The notes below the pieces were generated by a model, which was given only the letters and a program-made list of their open reading frames with translations, did no database searches and had not been told where the DNA came from. From the NCBI GenBank assembly GCA_900545335.1, contig UQYP01000010.1, positions 23,875 to 87,874 of the forward strand: 64,000 bases of DNA, given 5' to 3'. This document shows, one piece after another, positions 26,259 through 35,499 of the stretch. The position numbers and the translations under genes are program-made. The DNA is from an uncultured Sutterella sp. GTDB taxonomy: Bacteria; Pseudomonadota; Gammaproteobacteria; Burkholderiales; Burkholderiaceae_F. How positions within the stretch are numbered: position 1 is the stretch's first letter; each line of letters starts with the position of its first letter.

Positions 26259-26288
26259 ACCTATTGAGTGTGAAAAGAGAAAAATACT

Positions 26289-26762
26289 ATGGCGATTCCC
26301 ATTACTGTACGTGGTGCCGAATTGTTAAAGGCTGAATTAAAGCGTTTGAAGAGCGTGGAGCGTCCTGCGGTCGTTCAGGCTATTAAAGAAGCCCGTGAAA
26401 AGGGTGACTTGTCTGAAAACGCCGAGTACGACGCCGCAAAAGAACTTCAGGGTCATATTGAAGGCCGTATTGCCGAACTTGAAGGCAAACTTTCGTCCCT
26501 GCAGGTGATCGATCCCAAGGAACTCGATGCCGGCGGCCGTATTGTGTTTGGTGCAACGGTGGAATTGGAAAACCAAGACACGGGCGAAGTGGTGACCTAT
26601 CAGATTGTGGGTGATGATGAAGGGGACATCAAGCGCAACTTGGTTTCGATTTCAAGCCCCATCGCGCGCGCCCTGATCGGTAAGTTTGAAGGTGACGAAA
26701 CGATCGTGCACGCCCCGGGCGGCGATCGTGCTTACGATATTTTGACCGTTAAGTACATCTAA
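26289..26762 (+). CDS. greA: Transcription elongation factor GreA
   Basis: 157 residues, standard length. N-terminal coiled coil (LKAELKRLKSVERPAVVQAIKEAREKGDLSENAEYDAAKE) with the conserved acidic tip D/E residues in GDLSENAEYDAAKE, then the FKBP-like domain ending in YDILTVKYI. Rescues backtracked RNA polymerase by stimulating transcript cleavage. Its leader holds a terminator-like hairpin, suggesting attenuated expression. Confidence 0.97.
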   Translation: MAIPITVRGAELLKAELKRLKSVERPAVVQAIKEAREKGDLSENAEYDAAKELQGHIEGRIAELEGKLSSLQVIDPKELDAGGRIVFGATVELENQDTGEVVTYQIVGDDEGDIKRNLVSISSPIARALIGKFEGDETIVHAPGGDRAYDILTVKYI

Positions 26763-26804
26763 AAAGTCGGTGTACTAAAAAGAGCCTTTCGGGGCTCAAT
26801 GAAA

Positions 26805-26831
26805 AAGGCTCGGCTGCCGATGCCGAGCCTT
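26805..26831 (-). terminator. Terminator of yhbY
   Basis: Perfect 10-bp stem AAGGCTCGGC / GCCGAGCCTT with a 7-base loop. On the minus strand a TTTT tract follows, eight bases after the yhbY stop. A smaller hairpin at 26781-26797 (AGAGCC/GGCTC) serves the greA side. Confidence 0.8.
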
Positions 26832-26838
26832 CGTTGGT

Positions 26839-27261
26839 TTAAAGATTGGCAAAAGCTTTTTTCGTCGTGCGGCCTTTGGCATGAGCACGAGTTTTGCGGT
26901 GAGCGGTGGGGCCGCCCCGCATGCCGCGGCGGGCTTCAGCCATCTTACGGCGTCTGGCGCGTTCGGCTTCTTCTTTTTGTTTTTCGGGGTTCGGGCGCCA
27001 CAAAACAAGAAGTTTGCCGATCATTTGGATGCGAGCGGCATTTAATCGATCCGCCACTTCGGCGTAAATTGCTTCGCGTTCTTCGCGTTCATCGCTCGGA
27101 ACTCGAATTTTGATTAATTCATGCGCCAAAAGCGCACGGTCAATTTCTTTTAACACCGCCTCCGTTAAGCCATTGGCGCCCAAAAGCACCACGGGATCGA
27201 GTCCATGGGCTTCGCCACGCAGAGCAAGACGGGTGTCGCGGTCAAGTAGAAGTTCAGCCAT
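26839..27261 (-). CDS. yhbY: YhbY-type CRM-domain RNA-binding protein
   Basis: 140 residues from the ATG at 27261. CRM fold: LRGEAHGLDPVVLLGANGLTEAVLKEIDRALLAHELIKIRV with the GxxG-like loop LGANGLT, then the strand GKLLVLWRPN. Binds pre-50S ribosomal particles. The C-terminal 45 residues are a very basic Arg/Lys/Ala tail (RRRKMAEARRGMRGG, HRKTRAHAKGRTTKK) not found in short YhbY proteins, probably an extra RNA-binding tail. Divergent from rlmE, the usual proteobacterial neighbour. Confidence 0.9.
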   Translation of the reverse strand: MAELLLDRDTRLALRGEAHGLDPVVLLGANGLTEAVLKEIDRALLAHELIKIRVPSDEREEREAIYAEVADRLNAARIQMIGKLLVLWRPNPEKQKEEAERARRRKMAEARRGMRGGPTAHRKTRAHAKGRTTKKAFANL

Positions 27262-27318
27262 AATACGGTATTGAGCAAATAACAAGTTTTTAAAATCGGT
27301 GAATTTTATAAGAAAATC

Positions 27319-27969
27319 ATGCCTGTAGCAACAAAAAAACTGCGATCCAACCGAGCTTGGATTGAGCGTCACATCAATGACCCGTTCGTGAAGCGTTCTC
27401 GCCAGGAAGGTTATCGTGCGCGCTCGGTCTATAAGCTTATTGAGCTCAACGAAAAAGAAAAACTGATCCGCCCGGGAATGTGTGTGGTGGATTTGGGAGC
27501 CGCTCCGGGCAGCTGGACTCAGGTTGTTCGGGAAAAATTGGCCGGTAAAGACGGTGAAGTGCGGGGCACGATCATTGCCATGGATATTTTGCCCATGGAT
27601 CCCATTGACGGCGTGACGTTTTTGCAGGGTGACTTCAGAGAGCAGGAAGTGGCCGATAAACTCACCGAGATTATCGGTGACAAACAGGTCGATCTGGTGC
27701 TCTCCGATATGGCGCCCAATTTATCGGGGATCGCTGCGGCTGACGCTGCCAGGTGTCTGCTTTTAAATGAACTGGCGCTGGAATTTTGTCTTGAGCACCT
27801 TAAAGACAACGGCGTATTTGTCACCAAGGTCTTTCAGGGAAGCGGTTTTTCACAGTATGTGGAGACATTGAAAAAGCATTTTAAGACGGTGCTTACGCGC
27901 AAACCTGAAGCGAGCCGCGACACCTCTGCCGAGGTTTACATGGTGGCGAAACACATCAAAAAGCGCTGA
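27319..27969 (+). CDS. rlmE: 23S rRNA (uridine-2'-O-)-methyltransferase
   Basis: 216 residues. FtsJ/RrmJ fold with SAM motif VVDLGAAPGSWTQVV and the K-D-K-E catalytic tetrad: Lys in ARSVYKL, Asp in LVLSDMAPN, Lys in FVTKVFQG, Glu in SAEVYMVA. Methylates U2552 of 23S rRNA in the A-loop. Upstream of ftsH on the same strand, a strongly conserved pair. Confidence 0.96.
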   Translation: MPVATKKLRSNRAWIERHINDPFVKRSRQEGYRARSVYKLIELNEKEKLIRPGMCVVDLGAAPGSWTQVVREKLAGKDGEVRGTIIAMDILPMDPIDGVTFLQGDFREQEVADKLTEIIGDKQVDLVLSDMAPNLSGIAAADAARCLLLNELALEFCLEHLKDNGVFVTKVFQGSGFSQYVETLKKHFKTVLTRKPEASRDTSAEVYMVAKHIKKR

Positions 27970-28095
27970 TTGCAAAAATTCTTGTAAAAAGGCGCAAAAA
28001 AGATTTGCAAGTCAAGTAATTATCGGTATTCTTAACAATCCGGATAGAGATGTGGCAGCTTGAGTCTGTCAAAAGAAGGCGAAGGAGCCTGAAAA

Positions 28096-30027
28096 TTGAA
28101 TAGAAATTTCTTTAATCGTATTGGTGTTTGGATTATTTTAGCGCTGGTGTTTTTCACGCTCTTCAGACAGTTTGAGCCTGATACAACGCCTGCGGCTACT
28201 TCGACGAGCTACACGCAGTTCATGGACGACGCCAAGGCGGGCAAAGTGGCCCGTGTCGATATTAAGGGTCGCGAAATTACGGTAACGCCCGTTGAAGGTC
28301 AGAAGTATGTGATTACGAGTCCCGGCGACTTGTGGATGGTCGATGACCTCAGAAAGTCCGGCGTGCAGGTTTACGGTACGCCTGAAGAAGAACCGTCTTT
28401 CTGGATGACGGTGTTGATTTCCTGGTTCCCGATGTTGCTTTTGATTGGCGTGTGGGTGTTTTTCATGCGCCAGATGCAAGGCGGTGGAAAGGGCGGAGCT
28501 TTCAGTTTCGGTAAGAGCAAGGCGAGAAAACTCGATACCTCCAATAACAAGGTCACGTTTGCCGATGTGGCAGGCTGTGATGAAGCCAAAGAAGAAGTGC
28601 AGGAAGTGGTGGACTTTTTGCGCGATCCTTCAAAGTTTCAGCGTTTAGGCGGCCGCATCCCGCGCGGCATTTTGCTTGTGGGTAGCCCCGGTACCGGTAA
28701 GACACTTTTAGCCAAAGCCATTGCAGGCGAAGCCAAGGTACCGTTTTTCTCCATTTCCGGTTCTGACTTTGTGGAAATGTTTGTGGGTGTGGGTGCCGCA
28801 CGCGTGCGTGACATGTTTGAAAACGCCAAGAAAAACGCCCCGTGCATTATCTTCATTGATGAAATTGATGCCGTGGGTCGTCAGCGCGGGGCCGGTCTCG
28901 GCGGCGGCAACGACGAACGCGAACAGACGTTAAACCAAATGCTCGTTGAAATGGACGGCTTTGAAACGGGTACGAACGTTATTGTGATTGCTGCTACGAA
29001 CCGCCCCGACGTGTTGGACCCCGCACTTTTGCGTCCGGGCCGCTTTGACCGCCAGGTGGTAGTGCCGTTGCCTGATGTGCGCGGCCGTGAACAGATTCTT
29101 AACGTTCACATCAAGAAAGTGCCTGTGGGGCGCGATGTGGACCCCGAGGTGATTGCCCGCGGTACGCCCGGCATGAGCGGCGCAGACTTGGCTAACTTAG
29201 TAAACGAAGCGGCTCTTTTTGCAGCAAGACGTGATGCCAAGGTCGTCGAAATGGTGGACTTTGAGCAGGCTAAGGATAAGATTCTGATGGGCGCTGAACG
29301 CCGCAGCATGGTGATGAGCGAGGATGAAAAACGCACTACGGCTTATCACGAATCTGGTCACGCAGTCGTTGCCTGGATGCTGCCTAAGAGCGATCCTCTG
29401 CACAAGGTAACGATCGTTCCGCGCGGACGCGCCTTGGGTGTGACGATGCAGCTGCCTGAAAAAGACCGCTTTAATTATGACGATGTGTATCTCACGTCCC
29501 GTCTGGCGATTATGTTCGGCGGCCGTGCGGCCGAAGAGGTGTTCCTCAATCAAAAGACAACGGGTGCCTCCAACGACTTTGAGCGCGCCACGCAAATGGC
29601 TCGCGATATGGTGACGCGCTACGGCATGAGTGAAGCCTTGGGTGTGATGGTTTACGCCGAAAACGAAGGTGAAGTGTTCCTCGGTCGCTCGGTTACCCGC
29701 ACGACGCACGTTTCTGAAGCGACGATGCAAAAGATTGACGCTGAAGTACGCCGCCTTCTGGAAGAACAGTATGCTCGTGCCTGCGACATTCTGAAGGCAA
29801 ACCGTGAACGAGTTGAGATCATGGTGCAGTGCCTCATGAAGTGGGAAACGCTCGACGAAGACCAGATTGCCGATATTATGGAAGGCCGCGAAGTCAGGCC
29901 GCCCAAACCCGGTGCGTCAGCTAAAGCCGATGCCGAGCGCCGTGCGCAGGCTGAGGTTAAACCTGTTGAGAACACCACTTCACAGGACAATGATTCACAA
30001 AAGCCCGATCAACAATCGGGAGAATAA
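28096..30027 (+). CDS. ftsH: ATP-dependent zinc metalloprotease FtsH
   Basis: 643 residues from a TTG start at 28096, chosen because GAAGGAG precedes it and the protein then begins MNRNFFNR. Two membrane helices at about 8-24 and 104-124 enclose a periplasmic domain. AAA domain with Walker A GSPGTGKT at 196-203, Walker B IIFIDEID and the SRH region; protease zinc motif HESGH at 418-422. Degrades membrane proteins and unstable regulators, including LpxC in enterics. The C-terminal 30 residues are a polar low-complexity tail. Confidence 0.98.
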   Translation: MNRNFFNRIGVWIILALVFFTLFRQFEPDTTPAATSTSYTQFMDDAKAGKVARVDIKGREITVTPVEGQKYVITSPGDLWMVDDLRKSGVQVYGTPEEEPSFWMTVLISWFPMLLLIGVWVFFMRQMQGGGKGGAFSFGKSKARKLDTSNNKVTFADVAGCDEAKEEVQEVVDFLRDPSKFQRLGGRIPRGILLVGSPGTGKTLLAKAIAGEAKVPFFSISGSDFVEMFVGVGAARVRDMFENAKKNAPCIIFIDEIDAVGRQRGAGLGGGNDEREQTLNQMLVEMDGFETGTNVIVIAATNRPDVLDPALLRPGRFDRQVVVPLPDVRGREQILNVHIKKVPVGRDVDPEVIARGTPGMSGADLANLVNEAALFAARRDAKVVEMVDFEQAKDKILMGAERRSMVMSEDEKRTTAYHESGHAVVAWMLPKSDPLHKVTIVPRGRALGVTMQLPEKDRFNYDDVYLTSRLAIMFGGRAAEEVFLNQKTTGASNDFERATQMARDMVTRYGMSEALGVMVYAENEGEVFLGRSVTRTTHVSEATMQKIDAEVRRLLEEQYARACDILKANRERVEIMVQCLMKWETLDEDQIADIMEGREVRPPKPGASAKADAERRAQAEVKPVENTTSQDNDSQKPDQQSGE

Positions 30028-30048
30028 CTTTTAAACTGAACACACAGG

Positions 30049-30080
30049 GCCGGGAACATCATTCTCGGCTTTGTTATTTC
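30049..30080 (+). terminator. Terminator of ftsH
   Basis: Stem GCCGGGAA / TTCTCGGC (one G-U pair) with a 5-base loop, followed by TTTGTTATTT, 21 bases after the ftsH stop. Confidence 0.75.
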
Positions 30081-30106
30081 TGATCAGGGAAAGGCGTATT
30101 AAGACT

Positions 30107-31048
30107 ATGTTCCTCGGATTTTTGTTTGCCGTTTTAGCCTGTGCTATCTGGGGGCTCATCTATATCTTCCCATTGATTTTGCCCGAATATGATCCGGTCT
30201 TAATTGCCTCGGCCCGTTTTGCTGTTTACGGTCTGGCGTGTCTCGCATTAGTGCCTTTTCAATTTGAAGAACTGAAAAAACTCTCTCGAAGTGACTGGTT
30301 TTTAGCGATGAGACTCGCCTTTTTCGGCAGTTTCGTCTACTACTGGGCTTTGGTGATGGGGGTTAATCTCGCCGGCGCGCCTGTGACCGGTATGCTCATG
30401 TGCTGGATTCCGGTTTTGGTCGCAGTTGTTTCTAATCTGCGAGGCAAAAAGCAGGGGCTTTCCATTGCCTGGAGCCGACTGATTCTTCCTTTAGCCCTGA
30501 TTCTTTGCGGCATGGTGGTGGCTAATTGGACCGAGTTTTACTATGCGGTTAATGTTCAGGCGGCTTCTCCCATGCAGTTTTGGTCAGGGGTAGGGTGCGG
30601 AGTGATTTCTCTTTTAATGTGGACGTGGTATCCGATCCGCAATTCCGACTGGCTTTTGGCCAATCGCAAAAAGGGACCTAAAGTTTGGGCTACGGCTCAA
30701 GGGTTGGCGATTCTGCCTTTTACGCTTTTAGGTTTTATTGCAGTTTCCGTTTTTATTGAACCGGCTGATTTCGGTCTTTTGGGACCTGAGCCTCTTAAAT
30801 TTGTTCTCGTGATGCTTGTCGCGGGCATTGTCTGCTCTTGGGTGGGAGCGGCCTGCTGGAATGCGATGAGTGAGCGGCTGCCACCGGCTTTAGGCGGCCA
30901 GCTCATTGTTTTTGAAACAATTTTCTCTGTTATCTATGCGCTTTTGTGGCGCGGTCAATGGCCGACTCTCTCTATGACTATAGGGATGATCATGTTGGTA
31001 GCCGGCGTCTTAACAGCTCTTCGGGTTTTCAGAAACGTACGGGTTTAA
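30107..31048 (+). CDS. EamA/DMT family transporter
   Basis: 313 residues from ATG 30107 (a TTG at 30071 lies inside the terminator and is rejected). Ten hydrophobic segments in two repeats: FAVLACAIWGLIYIFPLIL opens the first, and GAACWNAMSERLPPALGGQLIVFETIFSVIYALL marks the second EamA domain. DMT carriers export metabolites or amino acids; no substrate can be named. Single gene between ftsH and sbcB. Confidence 0.85.
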   Translation: MFLGFLFAVLACAIWGLIYIFPLILPEYDPVLIASARFAVYGLACLALVPFQFEELKKLSRSDWFLAMRLAFFGSFVYYWALVMGVNLAGAPVTGMLMCWIPVLVAVVSNLRGKKQGLSIAWSRLILPLALILCGMVVANWTEFYYAVNVQAASPMQFWSGVGCGVISLLMWTWYPIRNSDWLLANRKKGPKVWATAQGLAILPFTLLGFIAVSVFIEPADFGLLGPEPLKFVLVMLVAGIVCSWVGAACWNAMSERLPPALGGQLIVFETIFSVIYALLWRGQWPTLSMTIGMIMLVAGVLTALRVFRNVRV

Positions 31049-31096
31049 GGGATTTTTGTCATAATTGCGCCATAGAAAAATTTGGGAAATGAATTT

Positions 31097-32569
31097 ATGA
31101 CGACTTTTCTTTGGCACGACTACGAAACCTTTGGCTTAAGTCCGAGTCTGGACCGACCGGCTCAGTTTGCAGCAATCAGAACCGACGAAAATCTCAACAC
31201 GGTGGGCCAGCCTATCTGTGTTTACTGCAAACCCTCCTTGGATACCATGCCCAGTCCCCAGAGCATTCTGATTACGGGCATTTTGCCTCAGTACTGTGAG
31301 GAGCACGGACTCTCGGAAGCTGATTTTGCAAAACTCATTCATAAAGAAATGATTGAAGAGAACACGATCAGTGTCGGCTACAACTCCATGCGTTTTGACG
31401 ATGAAGTGACGCGTTTTACGTTTTGGAGAAATTTCCTGCCGCCATACGATCGTGAGTTTGATCACGGGTGCTCCCGCTTTGACCTTTTCCCTCTGGTGGT
31501 TGCGACTTGGGCATTAAGACCCCAAGGGATTCAATGGCCGATGGTTGAAGGGGAAAAGAGACCCTCATTCAGATTGGAACATTTGTCAGCTGCTAATGGC
31601 CTTTCGCACGAGCATGCTCACGATGCTTTAAGTGACGTTGAGGCCACGATTGAAATGGCGCGCCTAATCCGTGAAAAGCAGCCCAAACTTTGGGAATTTG
31701 CTCTTCGCAATCGATCAAAAAAAGCCGTAACAGCGATGATTGAAAGCGATAAACCTCTTCTTTGGGTGAGCCCCATTCATGGTTCTGAGCGCGGCTACAT
31801 TCGCTTAGTAAAGTCTTTGGGAATGATGCCCGGCCGCTCCGGCCAAGTCCTGATGTGGGATCTGATGCAGGATCCGAGTGAATTATTCGAGCTTTCCGCC
31901 CAAGAGGTTCGCTCGCGTCTTTTTGTCAAAGACGAGGAGCTGCCTGAAGGCAAAACGAGACTTCCGATCTTTCTTTGTAAGATCAACCAGGCACCCTTTA
32001 TTGTGAATCATTGGGGGGTGTTGAGCGAAGAGCGTGCCCGAGAGTTCGGAATTGATAAAGCGCTCGCCTATAAACACTATGAAGCGTTATTGCCTCACAT
32101 CAATCAGCTTCAGGGGCTTTGGGCAGAAGCGTTTGAAAAAGACGAAAGTAAAGAGCAGGAAAAGCCCGATGTGGATGCAGCGCTTTATAGCGGAGGCTTT
32201 GCTTCATTTAATGATAAAAGGCTCATTTCGCAAGTCTCGCGTATGACGCCTGAGGCTATTGCCGAAGGGGCGCAGGCCGGGCGTCTTGCCTTTGAAGACA
32301 GCCGCTACGACGAGATGCTTTTTAGGTGGCGCGCGAGAAACTGGCCTCAGACTTTGACAGCCGAAGAACTTCAACGTTGGGCTAAGTGCCGTGAAGCCAG
32401 ATTGATGCAAGGTGAGGGAGGCGCCCGAACGCTCGAAACTTTTGCAGAAGAGCTCGAAGCCTTGACTGATGAGTTCGGAGAAAATGTTGATGAACGCACA
32501 GAAGAGCTTTGCGGAGCGCTCTACGACTGGATGGAAATCGTCAGTAATTCTTTGGATGAGCCTTTCTGA
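31097..32569 (+). CDS. sbcB: Exodeoxyribonuclease I
   Basis: 490 residues from ATG 31097. DEDDh 3'-5' exonuclease: FLWHDYETFGL holds the first Asp-Glu pair (Asp8, Glu10), VGYNSMRFDDEVTR the second, and HAHDALSDVEATIEMA the His-Asp end. SH3-like and helical domains follow, as in E. coli ExoI (475 residues). Degrades single-stranded DNA 3' to 5' in recombination and mismatch repair. Ends at a bidirectional terminator. Confidence 0.94.
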   Translation: MTTFLWHDYETFGLSPSLDRPAQFAAIRTDENLNTVGQPICVYCKPSLDTMPSPQSILITGILPQYCEEHGLSEADFAKLIHKEMIEENTISVGYNSMRFDDEVTRFTFWRNFLPPYDREFDHGCSRFDLFPLVVATWALRPQGIQWPMVEGEKRPSFRLEHLSAANGLSHEHAHDALSDVEATIEMARLIREKQPKLWEFALRNRSKKAVTAMIESDKPLLWVSPIHGSERGYIRLVKSLGMMPGRSGQVLMWDLMQDPSELFELSAQEVRSRLFVKDEELPEGKTRLPIFLCKINQAPFIVNHWGVLSEERAREFGIDKALAYKHYEALLPHINQLQGLWAEAFEKDESKEQEKPDVDAALYSGGFASFNDKRLISQVSRMTPEAIAEGAQAGRLAFEDSRYDEMLFRWRARNWPQTLTAEELQRWAKCREARLMQGEGGARTLETFAEELEALTDEFGENVDERTEELCGALYDWMEIVSNSLDEPF

Positions 32570-32580
32570 TTTCTGCAAGG

Positions 32581-32610
32581 GGATAAGCCGGGATAAGTGG
32601 GGATAAGTAG
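32581..32610. repeat. Three 10-bp tandem repeats GGATAAGYVG
   Basis: GGATAAGCCG, GGATAAGTGG and GGATAAGTAG stand head to tail just after the sbcB stop codon. Origin and role unknown; could be simple slippage. Confidence 0.7.
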
Positions 32611-32646
32611 GGACATCTTGGCTAAGTTGGAGAAAGTTTAAAAAAT

Positions 32647-32685
32647 GCCGGGCCAAAGAGTTCAGAACTCATGCCCGGCCATTTT
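32647..32685. terminator. Bidirectional terminator between sbcB and metQ
   Basis: Stacked hairpin: outer stem GCCGGGC / GCCCGGC, inner stem GAGTT / AACTC, flanked by A-run on the left and CATTTTTT on the right, so it can stop both convergent transcripts. Confidence 0.85.
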
Positions 32686-32689
32686 TTAG

Positions 32690-33553
32690 CTAGTAGGTGT
32701 ATTTTTCAGCGCCTTGCCAGGCAGGTGTATAGGCTCCTTTATAAGCTTTCATTAAAGTCGTGGCGGTTTCATGCGTTTGGTAAGCCTGAACCACTTTCAG
32801 ATAGACGGGATTATCTTTATCGGCTTCACGAGCGGCAATGATATTGACGAGCTGACCGACTTGAGGATTGACTTTGGGATCTAAATTTTCAGCATAAATT
32901 GAATCAGTAAAGGCATCAAGACCGGCGGTGTAGGCGTTGCCGCCATTGATAATGCAAGCTGTGACATCGGGAAGCAGCCGAGCGAGAATGCCGGATTCGG
33001 CTTCGCGGATTTTGATTTTCACTTTGTACTCGGTGATATCCAGTTTTGTGGGTACATAGCCTTTGGTCGGATCGACTTTAATGAGGCCTGCGGCTTCCAA
33101 GAGCTTAATGGCGCGGCCGCCGTTTGTGAGATCAGAAGGAATGGCGATAATATCGCCGTCTTTGATATCGGCAAGAGATTTGATTTTGTCTTTATTGTGA
33201 TAGATGCGAAGGGGCGTAATCAGTGTGTCACCGATTGAGACAATCTTGTAGCCGTTGCGCTCAATATCATTGGCTAAATAGGCCTTGTGCTGGAAAGCAT
33301 TTAAATCGATTTCACCGTCAGCCAAAGCCCGGTTAGGTGTTGCGTAATCGCTGTACTTAATTAATTTGACACGGATTTTGTCAGGGGCAAGGAGTTCATT
33401 GATTGTGTCCCATTGAGCTACGTAGTCGCCTACGACGCCCACGGTGACCTCTTGAAAGTCTTCTGCTGCCCAGGCAGAAGAGATCAGGCCTGAAGAGAAG
33501 GCGCAGGCGCAGCCGATGGTGACTAAAGACTGAAGAAAAGTACGTTTATTCAT
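32690..33553 (-). CDS. metQ: Methionine ABC transporter substrate-binding protein (MetQ/NlpA)
   Basis: 287 residues. Signal peptide of about 29 residues ending SSAWAAED (AxA site); a Cys at 15 in TIGCA gives a poor lipobox match, so lipidation is uncertain. NlpA domain marks: VTVGVVGDYVAQWDTI, DYATPNRALADGEIDLNAFQHKAYL and IAIPSDLTNGGRAIKLL. Binds methionine (often D-Met or Met-containing forms) in the periplasm. Last gene of metN-metI-metQ; the whole operon lies behind the Met leader. Confidence 0.93.
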   Translation of the reverse strand: MNKRTFLQSLVTIGCACAFSSGLISSAWAAEDFQEVTVGVVGDYVAQWDTINELLAPDKIRVKLIKYSDYATPNRALADGEIDLNAFQHKAYLANDIERNGYKIVSIGDTLITPLRIYHNKDKIKSLADIKDGDIIAIPSDLTNGGRAIKLLEAAGLIKVDPTKGYVPTKLDITEYKVKIKIREAESGILARLLPDVTACIINGGNAYTAGLDAFTDSIYAENLDPKVNPQVGQLVNIIAAREADKDNPVYLKVVQAYQTHETATTLMKAYKGAYTPAWQGAEKYTY

Positions 33554-33583
33554 TTTTGGTCTCCAAAAATCAGTTGATAAGAA

Positions 33584-34264
33584 TTAGTGTGAAGTTTTTC
33601 GAATAATCCATTGACCGAAACATTGCACAACCGTAATCACCGCCAAAATGATGATGACCGTGAGCCAAATCATGTCGCGATAGCCCATTTGATAGCCGTA
33701 GCGAATGGCAAAGTCACCCAGACCTCCGGCACCGATCGCCCCGGCAATCGCCGTAATACCGATAAAGCTCACAAAGGTGATGAGGGTGACTCGGGTGATG
33801 CCGGGAATGGATTCTCTTAAATAGACGCCGAAGATGATTTGCGGGACAGAAAAACCCATAGCAAGGCTTGCCTCAATGAGACCGTCGTCTAAATCGCTTA
33901 ATACAGACTCAATTTGGCGAGCGAAGAAAGGAACTGTTCCGAAAACGAGCGCAACAAAAGAACCCGTCACGCCTGAGCCCGTTCCTACCAGAAAGCGGCT
34001 CAACGGAATCAGGAGCACAATCAGGATGATGAAAGGAATCGAACGGATAATGTCAATACTTTTATCTAAGCTTAAAAAGAGCCACCGGTTTTGCCAGAGA
34101 CCGCCCTGACGGGTAATGACGAGTAAAACGCCGATCGCTACTCCGAGAAACCAGGCAATGGTGCCTGAGACCGCAACCATTGTGGCGGTTTGCCAAAAGC
34201 ACTCAATGAGTTCAGGGCCTAAACGATCAATATGCGGCAAAAAATACGTAATGATTTCGTTCAT
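33584..34264 (-). CDS. metI: Methionine ABC transporter permease
   Basis: 226 residues with five or six helices. ABC permease EAA-like loop: IEASLAMGFSVPQIIFGVYLRESIPGI. MetI-type conserved start region (LIECFWQTATMVAVSGTIAWFLGVAIG) and IRSIPFIILIVLLIPLSRFLVGT. Start overlaps the metN stop (ATGA), so translation is coupled. Forms the membrane channel of the MetNI complex. Confidence 0.94.
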   Translation of the reverse strand: MNEIITYFLPHIDRLGPELIECFWQTATMVAVSGTIAWFLGVAIGVLLVITRQGGLWQNRWLFLSLDKSIDIIRSIPFIILIVLLIPLSRFLVGTGSGVTGSFVALVFGTVPFFARQIESVLSDLDDGLIEASLAMGFSVPQIIFGVYLRESIPGITRVTLITFVSFIGITAIAGAIGAGGLGDFAIRYGYQMGYRDMIWLTVIIILAVITVVQCFGQWIIRKTSH

Positions 34265-35289
34265 CTTAAAACCTCCACAATGACTTTTTGATCGATTAAA
34301 AATTGACGGGCTTTTTCGATTTGACCGGCTTCGCCCTCAATGGCTACGCCCAGTTTCCCAACGATGCATTCTTTAAAGTAATCGATATTGCCGTAGATGA
34401 TGTTGGCCTTGACTTCAAAGCGGCGGTAAAGCTCACTCATCAAAGGTTCCCCCGCCACAGCGCCCCGATAAGTTAAGAACCAGACAGGCTGACTGGGTTT
34501 AATGCCGGTAATGGCGCTATTGAGCTTGATGAGGTCAGAAAAAGCTTCAAAGTTATCGGCTGCCTGGATAAAGCTTTTGGTAATAGGCGCTTGAGGAGCA
34601 CTGAAAACATCCACAATGTTGCCTTCTTCAACCACCACGCCTTTTTGCATGACAGCCACACGGTCGCAGATTTCTTTAATGACTTCCATCTGATGCGTGA
34701 TCACAACGAGCGTGATTCCTAAGCGGGCATTGACTTCTTTTAATAGCTGCAAAATAGAGTGAGTTGTTTGGGGATCCAAGGCACTGGTGGCTTCGTCGCA
34801 CAGAAGCACTTTGGGGTCGTTAGCAAGCGCTCTCGCAATAGCTACACGCTGCTTTTGGCCGCCTGAGAGCTCAGACGGATAGCTTTGCGCTTTGTCGCTC
34901 AGACCGACCAAATCAAGGAGCTTTTTAATTTTTTGACTGCGCTCTGAAGCCGTAAGTTCAGTCAGTTTGAGAGGTAATTCGATATTTTCAAAAACTGTGC
35001 GAGAGGGCATGAGGTTAAAGTGCTGAAAAATCATGCCGATTCTTTGGCGGATCTGACGAAGTTTTTTGCCTTCGTAATGACTGATGTCTTCTGAGTTAAT
35101 GATGACGCGGCCTTTTTCGGGTTTTTCCAATAAGTTGATGCAGCGAACGAGAGTGGATTTGCCTGCGCCCGAAAAACCGATGATGCCGAAGATTTCTCCC
35201 TGTCGGATTTCAAGTGTGACGTCTTTGACGGCCTCAACACTTTGGCCGTTTATTTGAAAGGTTTTTGATATGTTTTCTAGTTTGATCAT
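34261..35289 (-). CDS. metN: Methionine ABC transporter ATP-binding protein
   Basis: 342 residues from ATG 35289, where AAGGA precedes the start; a longer frame to 35376 lies in the leader. Walker A GFSGAGKST, signature LSGGQKQRVAIARAL, Walker B VLLCDEATSALD, H-loop VITHQ. C-terminal NIL domain (about 265-342), the ACT-like methionine sensor that inhibits transport when the cell is full. First gene of the operon; the upstream RNA leader at 35421-35600 looks like a Met-responsive attenuator. Confidence 0.95.
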   Translation of the reverse strand: MIKLENISKTFQINGQSVEAVKDVTLEIRQGEIFGIIGFSGAGKSTLVRCINLLEKPEKGRVIINSEDISHYEGKKLRQIRQRIGMIFQHFNLMPSRTVFENIELPLKLTELTASERSQKIKKLLDLVGLSDKAQSYPSELSGGQKQRVAIARALANDPKVLLCDEATSALDPQTTHSILQLLKEVNARLGITLVVITHQMEVIKEICDRVAVMQKGVVVEEGNIVDVFSAPQAPITKSFIQAADNFEAFSDLIKLNSAITGIKPSQPVWFLTYRGAVAGEPLMSELYRRFEVKANIIYGNIDYFKECIVGKLGVAIEGEAGQIEKARQFLIDQKVIVEVLR

Positions 35290-35420
35290 CTTTAATCCTT
35301 CGGTCACACCGGATGCAGATGCATCAAACTTTTTGAGCGTCAACTCAGTGCCTAAGTTCTGAGGTCTCAATACCAAAAATATTTGGTGTGACGTCTAATT
35401 TAAATTGTTGAATTGAAGGA

Positions 35421-35499
35421 GAAGAAATATCGTTCGTATTGAGACCTTCCGAACGATACTTTTTGCGGAGCGCGGTGCTCCGAAGGTCCTTAGAGCACC
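35421..35499 (-). promoter_or_regulatory. Alternative RNA hairpins (attenuator) of metNIQ
   Basis: Minus-strand order: hairpin A GGTGCTC (35499-35493) with GAGCACC (35480-35474), its loop holding the leader-peptide stop codon; hairpin B CGGAGC/GCTCCG (35482-35466), competing with A; pairing C GACCTTC (35488-35482) with GAAGGTC (35449-35443); and hairpin D TATCGTTCG (35458-35450) with CGAACGATA (35436-35428), followed by TTTCTTCT. D is terminator-like; C uses the loop of D, so C and D are unlikely to coexist. Stalling on the Met codons would block A, free C and prevent D. Confidence 0.65.

Noticed and set aside
29197..29730. 177-codon minus-strand frame within ftsH
   Set aside because: Lies wholly over the FtsH protease domain; composition (His/Arg-rich) is typical of an antisense shadow.
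32690..33553. MetQ as a certain lipoprotein
   Set aside because: The Cys15 context TIGCA is a poor lipobox in a very short signal; cleavage after AWA is as likely, so lipidation is left open.
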